Of a DNA stretch of 64,000 nucleotides, positions 43,590 to 54,965 are shown piece after piece. This DNA is from Paguma larvata (lineage: Eukaryota > Chordata > Mammalia > Carnivora > Viverridae). The stretch is taken from the NCBI GenBank assembly GCA_030068075.1, contig CM057839.1, positions 51,364,960 through 51,428,959 of the forward strand. Reading direction: 5' to 3'. Under the pieces are notes generated by a model that searched no databases, was not told the origin of the DNA, and saw only the letters and a program-made list of their open reading frames with translations. A program made the position numbers and the translations under genes. The stretch's first letter is position 1. Every line of letters begins with the position of its first letter.

Positions 43590-43788
43590 TTTTTTTTTAA
43601 CTTTTTTAATGTCTTCTCATTTTTTTGAGGGAGGAGGGGCAGAGAGGGGAGAGACACAGAATCCCAAGCAAGCTCCAGGCTCTGAGCTGTCAGCACAGAG
43701 CCCAACATGGGGCTCGAACTCGCCAACTGCGAGATCATGACCTGAGCCAAAGTCAGACGCTTAACCGACTGAGTCACCCTGGGGCCCC
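43590..43788 (-). mobile_element. carnivore tRNA-Lys SINE
   Basis: Minus-strand copy; left T-run and (GA), right head complement (actgagtcaccctggggccc). Target copies tagtcattgtggttt (43575-43589) and tagtcagtgtgtttt (43789-43803). Confidence 0.92.
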
Positions 43789-43803
43789 TAGTCAGTGTGT
43801 TTT

Positions 43804-44619
43804 AAAAGGAAACCTTAGAAAGGTAGCAGAAAACAAATAGGTAGTGTGAAGTGTGCCCGTTGGTTCCCTGACTTACACAAGCCCTTGAAATATAGGTTAG
43901 AAAATGCGGGAAAGTGGGGAGAGGAAGGGAAGGCTGGAGTGTGAAAGATCACTGAAAGATAGGAGGCGGGGGTGTGGAAGGACACACGGAGCTCCGGAGG
44001 TACTTCGCCTGCTTCGCAGTGTTTCTCTGTTTTGACCTTGGAAGATATTAGACTTTCTTACATATAGCGGCTGTTCAATAAGTGCAGACTATTTTTACTT
44101 AGTGTGTAATACCTGTGGGAAGAACAGATTCACTGTTGGAGTTGGGAATTGTGTTTTCAGCAATGTTGAGCAGTCTTTTGACTTGCAGTAGTAGAACACT
44201 GATGATTAGTAATTTTTTATTACCTCCAATTTTCTTCTCTATTCTCTCACTTCAGAGAAAAGGGTAAAGATGCTTACTCTATTTTTTAGAGTGAATTTAA
44301 AATTTTATTGTATCTCTGTCTATATACGAATGTATGTAAATTTGTTATGTGTACGTAGCACTTCTATAAAACAGTATTTGATTTGATACCTGTGAATAGC
44401 CATTGACCTAATATTGTCATAATTCACACAGTTTAGTTAAGGTTATAACCTGACATATTTCACTAATTGACAAATAACTATGCATTGTTGGTGTTCTGGT
44501 TTAAAAGTACTGTGTTTGAGTTCCCCAAATTTCTGTCTAAATTCAGAGAGCAGTTTACTTGTAGATGTCCATTTATTTAGAAATTATGTCATTTCCTTGT
44601 TGTTGTTACTTTCCTAACA
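43804..44619. other. unassigned DNA
   Basis: gcggctgttcaataagtgca near 44070 could be an L2 or MIR 3' scrap. Otherwise nothing recognised. Confidence 0.35.
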
Positions 44620-44629
44620 AGAGTTTAAA

Positions 44630-44688
44630 TTTTTTTGAGACGGAAAGTGCACATGCGCACACAAGCAGAGAGAGGGGCACAGGGGGTG

Positions 44689-44736
<48 letters not shown>

Positions 44737-44839
44737 CGTAAGCAGGCTCCACGCCCAGCACAGAGCCCGATGCTCTGATCGTGACCTGAACTGAAATCAA
44801 GAGTCCGACTTTCAACCAACTGAGCCACCCAGATGCCCT
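44630..44839 (-). mobile_element. carnivore tRNA-Lys SINE with (GA)n expansion
   Basis: Minus-strand copy; (GA)n at 44691-44734 is an expansion of its TC region. The part between the GA tract and the B box is shortened. Flanking agtttaaa repeats (44622-44629, 44841-44848). Confidence 0.88.
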
Positions 44840-45034
44840 CAGTTTAAAATGTTTTATTTTATGAATAATTTTGTTTTGACTTGTGTAAATCCAATAGTTT
44901 TAGGTCATAAAGTAATTCTTGAGAGACTTCAGATTCAGCTCAGATCTTATTTACGTGGTAAACTTTTTACAATCATTCCAGAATGGCCTAGTCTATTCCA
45001 TCAATGAATTTCAGTGGTTTTTATTCAATAAGTA
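44840..45034. other. unassigned DNA
   Basis: Nothing recognised. Confidence 0.3.
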
Positions 45035-45245
45035 ATGCACTGAGCATTCTACTGTGCTTGTTGGGATTTGTAGGATGAAAATCGGCCCTGCCAGGAGAGA
45101 ATGCTCCTGTTACCTGACTGAGGACTGGTTCAAAGCAAAGGTGTCATTTGGGATGAGGGGGGAGGGAACCACATGGGAAAGGAGAATGTGCAAAGATTAT
45201 TCAGGGACTCATGATGAGTCTGAGAATACAGGAGAGGGTCCTGGG
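45035..45245 (-). mobile_element. L2 fragment (probable)
   Basis: gagcattctactgtgcttgt, then ggtgtcatttgggatgaggg and gaaaggagaatgtgcaaaga follow L2 reverse-complement order. Confidence 0.45.
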
Positions 45246-45259
45246 CAGGTGGGTTTCCA

Positions 45260-45770
45260 GGTCAAGATGATTCTGTTTTTCTATCACATGGGTTGGTCAT
45301 TTGGCTGGGTTTTGAATTCTAGCTTGAAAGCCATTTTTTCCTTCAGAACATTGAAGACGTTGTTCCCCTATCTTCTTGTTTCCAGAAGTGAGAAATCCTC
45401 TACAATTTGGATCTTGGGTGCTTTGTATGCCTATTATCCCCCTTATTTTTGGAAGCTTCTGGAAAGTTCACTTTTCCTTAGGATTCTGAAACTTCACAGC
45501 AATATTCACAGTTTATTTTCAACCATCGTATGGGGTTTTTTGTATGCCCTTTCAATTCTGAGAAATTGGCTTAAATTTTCTCTTTTGTTTTCTCTGTTCT
45601 TCTTATTTTTTTTTGGAATTATTACCATGTGGTTGTTGGACCTTCTCCACCCCTCATCTCATTTTCCTCTCCCCCCACCTCCCCATTTCCCATCTTTCCA
45701 TCTTTTTGCTCTGCTTTCTGCGAGATCTTCTCAACTTTAGTTTCTAACTCTTCTGTTGCATGTTCTCTTT
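45260..45770 (+). mobile_element. unassigned ancient T-rich repeat, copy 2
   Basis: atttggctgggttttgaatt, cccctatcttcttgtttcca, ttctctgttcttcttatttt, ggttgttggaccttctccac and ctttctgcgagatcttctca follow the same widespread mammalian repeat as 28440-28760 but extend further. The 228-codon frame at 45054-45740 spans this and the L2 piece; its C-terminal half is Phe/Leu/Ser/Pro-rich because the DNA is T/C-rich. Confidence 0.45.
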
Positions 45771-46539
45771 CTTTAGACAGCTAGATAGACACACATACAC
45801 ACAATTAAATGGCAAATTTTATATTAAACTTAAGTTCTGTGGAAGGTCACAGTGGAGAAATCTACCGGGGCCAAAACCCAACAAAGGGATGCTTCATCTC
45901 TCTCTGGATCTCCCTTTGTAACAAATGCTTGTTTAAAACTCCTTGTCCACACTGATTCCTATAGCCGCAGATTTGTGGGTAACCATCAAGGTGCCCAGTT
46001 CACCAGCTCTTCCCTGGCTGATTCCAACCCGCAGCTTCCCCATTAAGTGCTCATCCTGCCTCTGCTGGACATCACAGAGCTTGGGCAGCCCAGTAGGGTC
46101 TCTCCTTACGGTAATGGCAGCACAGATTTTTCCATTCTCCTCTCTCTCTCCTCTTTCACATTACCAGGTCTTGTTGATGCCTCCTTTGCAATATGTCTCC
46201 AGTTCATGTATTCAATTCTAGCATCTCAACATGTTTACCTAAGCTCCTAATATGTGCCAGGGAGTGTGCGAAGAGCTGAGCCCGAATAAAGACCCGCGAA
46301 GAGCTGGTACGCCATCATGGGCACATGGACTTGAAAATTTCAAGAGAAAAGCAGATGTGTTCGGCAAGTGTTTTGCATAGGATCCTACTGACAGCATGGA
46401 GGTTGATGATGAATCCACCAGGGGGAAAGTCCCCACACCGTGCAGAGTATTCGGACATAGGTTAGCGTGACTGGAGTAGAAGGTGGCGGGGCTGAGGCCA
46501 TTTTCACTGCAGTGGAGCAGCACTGTAAACAAGGGTGAA
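45771..46539. other. unassigned DNA, possible L2 scrap
   Basis: ctcctaatatgtgccaggga near 46245 hints at an L2 3' end on the minus strand. At 46414-46428 atccaccagggggaa is an imperfect CTCF-like core. Nothing else is supported. Confidence 0.3.
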
Positions 46540-46765
46540 CAAGTATCTATTGAGCATCAACTATGTGCGAGGCAGTTGTTTTGCAACTGGGTGCAGCAGT
46601 AATAAAACATACAAAAAACAGATATAATTGTAAATTATATAGTCATATAAAATAGTGAAAAAAAGATAAACAAGTAGATCGTGTAGTCTGTTCGAAGGCG
46701 ATAACTGTGACAGGAAGCAGCAAAGCAGGGTGATGGAGACGGGTATCTTGACCCCTAACCTGCAG
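46540..46765 (-). mobile_element. L2 3' fragment
   Basis: tattgagcatcaactatgtg cgaggca at the left, then taaaacatacaaaaaacaga and cgataactgtgacaggaagc, matches reverse-complement L2. Confidence 0.6.
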
Positions 46766-47309
46766 TTGAATACTTTTCACACCGTACTCCATAGAGCCCT
46801 CAGGGCTTCCAGAAGTGCTTCAGGGGGTCAATAAGCATTTGTTCTGAATTTTATTTTTTAAGATGTTTTGAAACATTTCAAAAACAGCAATGAGAAACCA
46901 TATGGACAAAAAAAAATAATACATGAAGTACAAAATTTTACATGCCAGATACCACCGACACATACATTTGTGCTACTGAGAAAGCTCATGTTTGGAAAAA
47001 GACTCGGATTTCAAAGAGTTATGTTCATATTAATTATCTTCATAATACATGATTTTACCCAATTCAACCTAAAGTTGAATTTAATAAAACATCTCACCTA
47101 CGTATTTCATATATTGAGAATCATTGCTAATATTATTTGAAAACCACCTTGTAGGAATTCAATTTGTCTTACTCTTGGATTACCGTAGTCACCTTCACAC
47201 CTTCAGACTTTGTCTTTCTAATTTCTCTTGCATAATGTTGCCAGAATTCATTTTCTTAAAATACTGAAGTTTTTCATTAAATGCTTGAAACTAAACCCTG
47301 TTGTGGGGG
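46766..47309. other. unassigned AT-rich DNA
   Basis: No feature recognised. Confidence 0.3.
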
Positions 47310-47400
47310 AAAGTAAACCCAGATATTAGCTCTAGCTTTGCCACAAAATGCTCTGTGACCTTAAGCAAACGTTTGTTTTCTCATCAGTAAGTATCTTCTC
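47310..47400 (+). mobile_element. MIR fragment
   Basis: tagctctagctttgccacaa ... ctgtgaccttaagcaaacgt ttgttttctcatcagtaa is the MIR core, diverged. Confidence 0.6.
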
Positions 47401-48627
47401 TGCTCTCAACATTACCTCCATGATTTCCCCCTAGCATGCGTGGTCTTTATGATTCATCTCTAACTTACCCACCTAGTCCCCATCCTGCCTTTATCTTTTT
47501 GCACGAGTGTGCTCTTCAAGTGCCCTTTGATGCTATTAGGGTGATAGTAATTAAATATGTTTCTTTCAGTTCATAGTTAGGAAGGCGTGGTATATTATCT
47601 CTACTTTATTTTTAGGATTGCTTCTTTTATTGTGTATATTTAATGGGGAATCTTATTATACTTTACTGGTCAGGGTGCACCAGATGCAGGTGACACAAAA
47701 CCCTGAACCATATTGGCTCACACATCTGGAGGAGGATAGGCTCTGACTCCCGTCTCTTTGTGATGGTCCGTGTTTTGCCCTCCTCTTCATCTTAGCTGTA
47801 TCCTTAATCAATTCCAGGTCTCAACAGAATTTTGCCTCAGGTATACCAAAAGCAGCTCTGCCAGCCCTTCCCAGGAGACCCCTACTCATACCTCATTGGC
47901 GAGAAATGGCTCACATCCTACCTCTGAACTAATACTGATGGTAAAGGAAAAGGATTCCTCCTCACAACTTATTAAAGTAACTAATAAGTGGTTACTAAAA
48001 CTAGGAATAGGGTTAGTATTGCCTCAGCATATGACTTGCCAAGAAAGAGTGGATGTCTAAACCAAATCAGGGTTCTGTTAGGAAGGAGGGAAAGGGAAAT
48101 GGATGTTGGGTAGGGTCTCGTACCTATTCCTAGAATTATATATAATGACTAATTACATATTAGTGGGAGGAACATAGATATATGTAGGCTAACTAGTCTT
48201 CTGTGACAAAACCCCAAAATGTTCTCTCACCATTAATAGTGCAAAGGCCTGTGGTCTAGAGCTAGTGGGGGGAGGGGCTCTAACATACTTTGAATATTAG
48301 AGTTGCCAGGTTGTGATAGCAAAGAAACCTCCCCAAACGAGAGATGTGGAAAACAAAGAAGTTTCACTCTGACAGCACAGTCCATGGCAAGCTTCTGAGG
48401 TGAGGGGATATGTCTGCTGCACTGGGCCATTCAGGGATTGTCCTTTCCTGTGTGGGCAAAGGTATGTCACCATTTCCAGATTCTGACCAGAAAATGGCAA
48501 AAGAGAGCATACAGGAGGTGGGCCCCTGTTTAAAGTCCTAGACCAAAGTGACACCTGTTACTTCCACTCACATTCCATTGGCAAGATCTTAACCACAGAG
48601 GACATGCAGATGCAAAGAGCCTCATGT
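47401..48627. other. unassigned DNA
   Basis: About 1.2 kb. No nameable element or gene; open frames at 47770-48060 (plus) and 48233-48554 (minus) show no domain. Confidence 0.35.
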
Positions 48628-48990
48628 CTTAGTCCGTTTGGGCTGCTATAACAAAATACAGTAGACTGGATGGCTTATAAATACATTTATTTCTCACATT
48701 TCTGGAGTCTGGGAAGTCCCTAGATCAGGGCACTGGCAGATTCACTGTCTGCTGTGGGCCGGCTTCCTAGTTCACAGATGGCCATCTTCTCCCTGTGTCT
48801 TCATATGGCAGAAGGGGTGAGCGAGCTCTCTGGAGTGTCTTCTATGAGGACATTAATCCCACTCATGAGGACTCCACTTTCATGACCTACTTGCTTCCCA
48901 AAGTCTCCACCTTCAAATACCATTATACTGGGGATTAGGCTTCAACATAGAAATCTGGGGTGAAGGACACAAATATTCATTCTGTCACAC
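48628..48990 (-). mobile_element. MaLR-type solo LTR
   Basis: On the plus strand begins tgtcttagtccgtttgggct gctataacaaaat, the complement of the MaLR 3' end, followed by ggatggcttataaatacatt, cccactcatgaggactccac, tcatgacctacttgcttccc and ccaccttcaaataccattat. No internal region, so a solo LTR. Confidence 0.82.
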
Positions 48991-49910
48991 CTGGAAAATG
49001 CAATGGTACCAGGCAGCCTCCAGAGTTGCTCATGGCATCACCATTGCCAGCCAGCAGAAAGTGAGTCCAAACCCAGACAAAGCGTCTATAAGGGGATGAC
49101 AAGTCACACCCATCATTTCTACTCACACCCCATTACCCTAAACTTAGTCACATGCAAGGGAGGCCAGGAGATGGAGTGATGCTGGAAGGCCGGGTATCAG
49201 GACAAGGGGGGAATGGATCCCAGTAGGCTATTAGTGCTTTCTCTTGCACAAAGGTTTCTCTGAGTTCTGCATAGGATCTTTCCATCTGGAGACTTTATTT
49301 ACTAAACAAAGTTCTGTTTAATGCACCCATCATAACGTTTCTGAGTTTGGTTACTTTCCATTCTTCCACTATAGGAAAAAACAGTATTAGTAGTAAAACA
49401 GTATTAGTGGAGTCATTATGAACAGAAATTTTTCCAAAGGTGCTTTTTAAAAAGTTAAGCATGATCTTGGCCTTCTGAAACAATTCATATATATGTGTGT
49501 GAGTGCCTGCATCTGTGTGTAGTTTTAAATGCAATAACTTAAGGTTGTACATTTGATGTATAAAATCAAAAGGGAAACAACAGGCATTTCTTTGAAAGTA
49601 AGTGGTAAATTTTCTTCTCAAAGCCCGCTTGTACTTTGCTTGTTACCCTCAGGTGGTTGCTCGCTTTTTCATGTAGAAAATTATTCTTTGATTATTCACA
49701 GGGTGTTGTCCTAAACTTTTATATTTACCCTTTTATATGCTATTTTCAGATTTTATTTTTGGCCATACTTATGAACTAGTTTAGTAAGATTTATAAGTTG
49801 ATAAATAGATTATACACAGATTTGATATGTAGACAGATTAAAATGAAATTAGATTCATGAATTATGAATTAAATTTTTTTCTAGAATCTTAAGCATGATC
49901 TTCAATATGT
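48991..49910. other. unassigned DNA
   Basis: No nameable element. A 108-codon minus frame (49295-49621) has no recognisable domain. Confidence 0.35.
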
Positions 49911-49914
49911 TATC

Positions 49915-50025
49915 AGCTCTCTGAAGGCCTGCATTTTTTTTTTTTTTTTTACTGTTCTGTCTCTAGTGCCTAAACTAGTTCCTGGCATGTGGTAGACAAT
50001 ACATATGTGTTAATGAATTAAAGTG
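49915..50025 (+). mobile_element. L2 3' end
   Basis: agctctctgaaggcctgcat, a T-run, then tctctagtgcctaaactagt tcctggcatgtggtag, ending at a gttaatgaatt-type terminus. Confidence 0.7.
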
Positions 50026-50605
50026 ATATAAAATACAATATATTCCATTGAATCTGATTTTTAGCTCTGCACTTAAGGAATCCATATTTCTTAGGCATCT
50101 GAGTGAAGAAGTAGTAACAATAGAGTCTCCCTGCTCTGTATAACCTCAGTAGATGAATTCTATGTGTATTCAAAGAATCGTATATAATAAAAGTAACACA
50201 TTTATAATATGGCCTAACGTAAGCATACAAGACGTTGGAATATGGGAACAGGAGAGAGGGAAAGGAAATGTTTCACTCTATCCCAACAACAATAAAAAAA
50301 TTCACTTTTTTCAACACGGTTTTCTCAAGTGGATTGGAGTTTGAGTAGGAGGAAGAAGAAATAAAATAACTTGAATCCTAGCAGGACTTTTGAGGGTTAG
50401 GGAGATAGGGTTAAACCGTCTTCCAAAGACTGAGTGGGTAACTTGACCCATTTTATGATTTATTTTCATCTTATACTGTAATATATCTTTCAGAATTCAT
50501 GTACCACTGACAGTATTGAGAATGAGAGAGATAAGCTTCTTAGAGGAAACATAATCTTAGCACATTGCTGTCCTCTGTGAATCTATTACTTTTTACAAAT
50601 ACGGC
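50026..50605. other. unassigned DNA
   Basis: Nothing recognised. Confidence 0.3.
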
Positions 50606-50960
50606 TCTGTGAGGACTGAGCGCATGGCATTGCGAATGAGTAAATTCTATTTGGGTGACACATTTGGGAAGGAGAGTGTTTAAGCCTGATGTTTAAGGAC
50701 AAGTCAATGAGAGGAAAGACCCTGGGGCAAAGCATTCTGGGCCTGTGGAAAGACACTTAAATAAAGGCCCCAAGATAGAAGGATGTGTGTTCTTGTTTAG
50801 GCAGTGGCAGGTAGACCAGTATGCTGGGAGCATAAGCTCCAGGGCAGTGAGGAGGAAGACTGCACCTAGAATGGAGGCTACAAAAGCAGTAAAGATGTAG
50901 ACAGGCAAGGGCCTTATGTGCAGAGGTTTTGTTTTATTTTGTGGTTTATGAGAAACCAAC
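50606..50960 (-). mobile_element. L2 LINE fragment
   Basis: ctggggcaaagcattctggg, agataggaaggatg-like text and caagggccttatgtgcagag are L2 reverse-complement landmarks. Confidence 0.5.
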
Positions 50961-51654
50961 AAAGATTTGGGGCTGGGAAGTGTTAGGATGAGGGCTTTAT
51001 CTTAAGGAATCAATTCCTGGGGGAAGGAGTGTGGATAATTAATTAGAAGGAGGGAGGAGTTTATGTCCATATAATTTTCTTTTATGAACAATAGGAAACG
51101 TGGCTTGGATTGCAGTGTTCAGTTGAGGCTCGCCCCAATTAGCCAGCATCCCTTGTTCTTCTATCCAGAGGAGCAAGAGCTTGAGGACAAGGCCCCAGAT
51201 GGGCCAGCGGGAGGGGTCGGCTTCTTGGTTTTGGTTTGGAGGCCTTGAGTGTGGTGTTTCTCTGATTCCCTTGATGATAAGGGAATATCTGGTGTGCACC
51301 TGCTGGTGGAATCCAGACAGAAAGGTCCCGGCATCCCTGTTTGGGCCCTGTTTGACCTGGAGGACAAGAAGCATTTTTTTCATGTGGTGTTTTGTCCCTT
51401 TTGTTACTGCCAACCTTTGGCAGAGACTTGTCTGAGTGATCGGTCTTGCCTCTATTGAGTTCTTAAGAGTAGAGTTCTCTTCCACACTTGGGCCAAACTC
51501 ACACCAGAGCAGCAGTAACTTCCAAACGAAGGGTGAGTACTAGTGGCAGTTAGCTGGTCTAGCTCGTGTCTCTAACAGTTCCCTCTCCAGGGCTAGTCCT
51601 AGTTGTGTCATGGGAGGTAATTGTTAACGTCTAGGTGAGAAATAACGTTACTGG
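50961..51654. other. unassigned DNA
   Basis: Overlapping open frames on both strands at 51039-51485 (up to 148 codons, minus) have no recognisable domain. Possibly further diverged L2 or an old LTR; not resolved. Confidence 0.35.
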
Positions 51655-52190
51655 AATTGGGGCAGTGGTGGTAGGAGCAGAAAGGAAGGCCAGATTTCAA
51701 AAGCATTTTGATGGCAGACTAAAGGATTCAGGAGCAAGGGAGAGTAGGTGGTAGTGTGGAAGTTTGGAGATTGTTGCTCCGGGAAACAATGCTGCCAACA
51801 GATGGGGTCACAGGAAGAGGAGCAGAGTTGTCGCGGGAAGGGGTGCTGTTTGAATTCAGTGTGAATTCTGGTTGGGTGACTTCTACCCAATGCTGTTTAG
51901 TCATTACCTAGAAGTTTCAAAATTAGAATCTAGGTTTCCTGAACCGGAGCAATGTTTCTGCCATTATGCGAGGACATACATTACATGAAATAAAATGTAC
52001 TTGCTGAGTTTCAGGTGGCGAGGCTGTCTCCACGAGGCAGTGTCAACAGGCAGTTGTAAATGGAGCTGGAGTGAAAAATGGAGAATAAATGTAGAAATTT
52101 GTTTTGGGAGTTACGTATGTATTTATAGGACATAATCGGAGCTATGTGAAGGATAAGTTCACCCAGAGATATTTGGCACATAGGGTATTA
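51655..52190 (-). mobile_element. L2 LINE fragment (ORF2 3' region)
   Basis: ggggcagtggtggtaggagc ... tttgatggcagactaaagga ... caacaggcagttgtaaatgg agctggagtg ... gggagttacgtatgtattta tagg ... gttcacccagagat appear in L2 reverse-complement order over 500 bases, non-coding now. Confidence 0.55.
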
Positions 52191-52269
52191 TTGGAAATAG
52201 CCAGAGGGCCGTTTTCTTGAAGAAAAAGTGAGAGCTATCCCGTAGGCTGAATATGCAGCAAGCATATTC

Positions 52270-52425
52270 AAAAAATTTTTTTTTGAAGAGAGAGCATGCA
52301 CGCCTGCAGGAGGGACAGAGGAAGAGAGAGAAAGGGTCTTGAGCAGGCTCCATGCTCAGTGCAGAACCCGCTGTAGGGCTCCATCTCACAACTGTGAGAT
52401 CATGACCTGGGCGGAAATCAAGGAT
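52270..52425 (-). mobile_element. carnivore SINE, head-truncated
   Basis: Tail, GA tract, body and B-box complement are present, but the element stops at ggcggaaatcaaggatcc. The last about 30 bases of the tRNA head (gagccacccagg...) are missing, either from 5' truncation at insertion or later deletion. Confidence 0.85.
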
Positions 52426-52571
52426 CCATTCCCCTCTGACATTTTCCCCGCCCCATTCTATTCCTTGGCAGAAAAATTTATCCCCTCCTTCCTCTGTGCT
52501 ACTTCAGTAATTGTTCTTCTGTCTCTCTTTACATTTTAGCATAATAATCTGTTCACATGATGCGTAGAGGT

Positions 52572-52785
52572 GCAGTGCTGTGGGCTGGGTGCAAATCACG
52601 GCTCTGAGGCTGACTAGTTGTCAGACGTGTTGGGCAAATTACTTATCCTTCTGCACCTGAGTTTCCTCTCCTTCACAGTGCGGATAATGACGATGGTCAC
52701 TGACTCACAGGGGTATCATTTGGACTACAAGATTCGATGCACGTAAAATATGTTTCCTGATATGTAGCACTCATTTGTTCCTGTG
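52572..52785 (+). mobile_element. MIR SINE
   Basis: ggctgggtgcaaatcacggc tctgaggctgactagttgtc, gggcaaattacttatccttc and gagtttcctctccttcacag lie in MIR order over about 210 bases. Confidence 0.8.
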
Positions 52786-53098
52786 TCATTCTTACTCCTT
52801 TCCTCTAGCAGCAGTAGACTTCCCAAAGCCAGGACCAAATTTTCTTCATCTTTGTATGGCTAGTAGCCAGCCCAGTGTCCATCATCCCAGTGATACTCTT
52901 TCATTCATAATCAGTTTCTTGATCTAAATTCGACTGTTCTTTGTTGACATATCTAACTGTTCCCTCTCCATCCATTGTTCCTGTGGCCTGTCTGATCTTA
53001 AAAAGTAAAAGCTTTTTTCACCTGTTCGTTATATCCTAGGTCACAGTCTGTGCCTTCCTCGCCATTACGACACAATTTCTTTAAAAGAAAAAACTGAA
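52786..53098. other. unassigned DNA
   Basis: Possible L2 traces (ttttcttcatctttgtatgg). Nothing firm. Confidence 0.3.
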
Positions 53099-53150
53099 GG
53101 TGCCTGGGTGACTCAGTAGGTTAAGTGTCTGATTCTTAATTGTTCAGAGA
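53099..53150 (+). mobile_element. carnivore SINE, 5' fragment
   Basis: ggtgcctgggtgactcagta ggttaagtgtctgattctta is the SINE head; similarity ends near 53150, leaving only the tRNA-like 5' end. SINEs rarely insert as 5'-only pieces, so a later deletion is likely. Confidence 0.75.
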
Positions 53151-53330
53151 TGACAGAGGGTTCCTTCATCAGGATCCAAAGTCTAGAACCCATGTTGATA
53201 TGATATGTATGTGTGTGTGTGTTCCTGTTTCACCTGGTGTTCTACACAGACTGACCTTTTCTCTGCCCCATCCTAATCACAGTGGACACTCACGTTGATT
53301 TCATTCATTTCTGTGAACAATTAAGATTTT

Positions 53331-53535
53331 TTTTAACGTCTATTTATTTTTGAGAGAGATGGAGAGAGAGAGTGAGCAGGGGAGGGGCAAAGAGAGGGAG
53401 ACACAGAATCCAAAGCAGGCTCCAGGCTCCGAGCTGTCAGCACAGAGCCCAACACGGCTCTTGAACTCACGAACTGCGATTTCATGACCCGAGCTGAAGT
53501 CGGACCCTCAACCAACTGAGCCACCCAGGCGCTCC
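53331..53535 (-). mobile_element. carnivore tRNA-Lys SINE
   Basis: Minus-strand copy with complete head complement (actgagccacccaggcgctc) and target copies taagatttt (53322-53330, 53536-53544). Confidence 0.93.
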
Positions 53536-53544
53536 TAAGATTTT

Positions 53545-54396
53545 GTTTTTAATCTGATAGATTTGGGTTATCCCTTTAGGTGTATCAATCCTGTTCATCG
53601 AAACCATCATTAAAATAGTTTATGATTTGAATACAACGTATATGTGTCTGTCTCTCTATCTACCTACCTACCTATTTATCTATGAGTTCAGAGAACTGGC
53701 AGAAATCTGAGAATTTCCTATGCATTGGGGGCTCATATATTATCTCTGGAGAAGAACCAGAGAATTTGAGAGGCAGATTATGGGAAATAAAATCAAAACT
53801 CCAGAAACTAAGCAGATATTTTGCATAGACTGGTTAATAGCCCATTCAGAGATAAGTATATATGGTAAATATATGACTCCTGGTTATATGCAGTTGTCTA
53901 CAAGACCTCGAGCTTCACCCCATTTCCCATCGCATGGTTGGCGTTACCACTGACCCCAAGTGTCTGCCTCAGCTGAACTGCAGTCTAAGATAGGGGACAC
54001 CGAGAACAGCAGTCTGGGGAGACTCAGGCATGACCTGCGGTTGTCTGTTTTGTACATTAGTTACTAGTTAAAAAAATTATCATAGCGTTTAGTGGTTTAT
54101 TTGAGGTCACATCAAAATGTCTGTCCTTCAAAATAGTTGTGTCATTGTGGCCTTGTAGGAGAGTGGTTACATCAGAACGTCCTGTGTGGGCAAAGGGATT
54201 ATTCTTGGAAGTGAGTAGGGGCATTTGATAAGGGAAGAAATAAATTCAGAATTGGAAAATAGATTTGTTTTTTTTCCCCATTACAACGCAGTTATTATGT
54301 GCCACTCACAGGTGTAGGCGAGGATTCATGTAACTCTGACAAGAGGCCTATCCACGTTCCAGGCGCCAAAGAAACTCTGAGCGTTAGGCATAACAC
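53545..54396. other. unassigned DNA
   Basis: A short CTAC/TCTA patch near 53650-53682. No gene or transposon named. Confidence 0.35.
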
Positions 54397-54412
54397 CACT
54401 GCCCCCCAGTGG
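54397..54412 (-). promoter_or_regulatory. CTCF-like motif, minus strand
   Basis: Minus strand reads ccactggggggcagtg, a close match to the CTCF core CCAC(C/T)AGGGGGCAG. The site also sits in a near-palindrome (accactg-cccccc-agtggt). It points toward the plus-strand site at 30616. Confidence 0.5.
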
Positions 54413-54733
54413 TAATCTGTTGTAGTTCCTTGTATTTTATGAAAAAAAAATGTCTGATGTTGATATGGCTTGCACATTTTGTATGTTCTCCTTTAAATAA
54501 AAGTGTAGTAACACTTTATAAGATCATATATTTTTATTTCTTTACGGTTATTTAGAAAAATTCATTTAGAAACTCCTAAAGAAGGAACACATTGAAAGTA
54601 GACAGAACTTAATTTTAGCAATTAACAAACAAAACTTCACAAAATAAACGGTCTCAGGAAGGTAATTTATATCTTTAGCTCTTCTCAAGAAAATTACAAA
54701 CCAATATAAGGGACGAAATACCTTAGTTAGAAC
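54413..54733. other. unassigned AT-rich DNA
   Basis: Nothing recognised. Confidence 0.3.
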
Positions 54734-54744
54734 TAGATGGTTTA

Positions 54745-54955
54745 AGGGCGCCTAGGTGTCTCAGTTAGTGAAGCATCTGACTTTGACTCAGGTCATGATC
54801 TCTCAGGTTCGTGAGTTCGAGCCCTGCCTTGAGCTCTCTGCTGTCAGCATGGAGCCCACTTCAGATCCTCTGTCTCCTTCTCTCTCTGCCCCTCCCCACT
54901 CGTTTTCTCTCTCACTCTCTCTCTCAAAAAGAAACTTAAAAAAAAAAAAAACACG
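54745..54955 (+). mobile_element. carnivore tRNA-Lys SINE
   Basis: Head gggcgcctaggtgtctcagt, B box gttcgagcc intact, TC region and A13 tail. Target copies tagatggttt (54734-54743) and tagatgtttt (54956-54965). Confidence 0.92.
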
Positions 54956-54965
54956 TAGATGTTTT

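Noticed and set aside
43339..43740. 133-codon plus-strand frame
   Set aside because: Its last third is the antisense of a SINE (43590-43788), and the rest has no similarity I recognise.
45054..45740. 228-codon plus-strand open frame, longest outside L1 ORF2
   Set aside because: It spans an L2 fragment and an unassigned ancient T-rich repeat. The C-terminal half is Phe/Leu/Ser/Pro-rich because of the T/C-rich DNA, with no domain, promoter or splice evidence.
46414..46428. Third CTCF-like core (ccaccaggggga)
   Set aside because: The conserved C after the G-run is replaced by A, so the match is too weak to list as a site.
51039..51485. 148-codon minus-strand frame
   Set aside because: Overlapped by open frames on the other strand and flanked by L2-like sequence; no domain.
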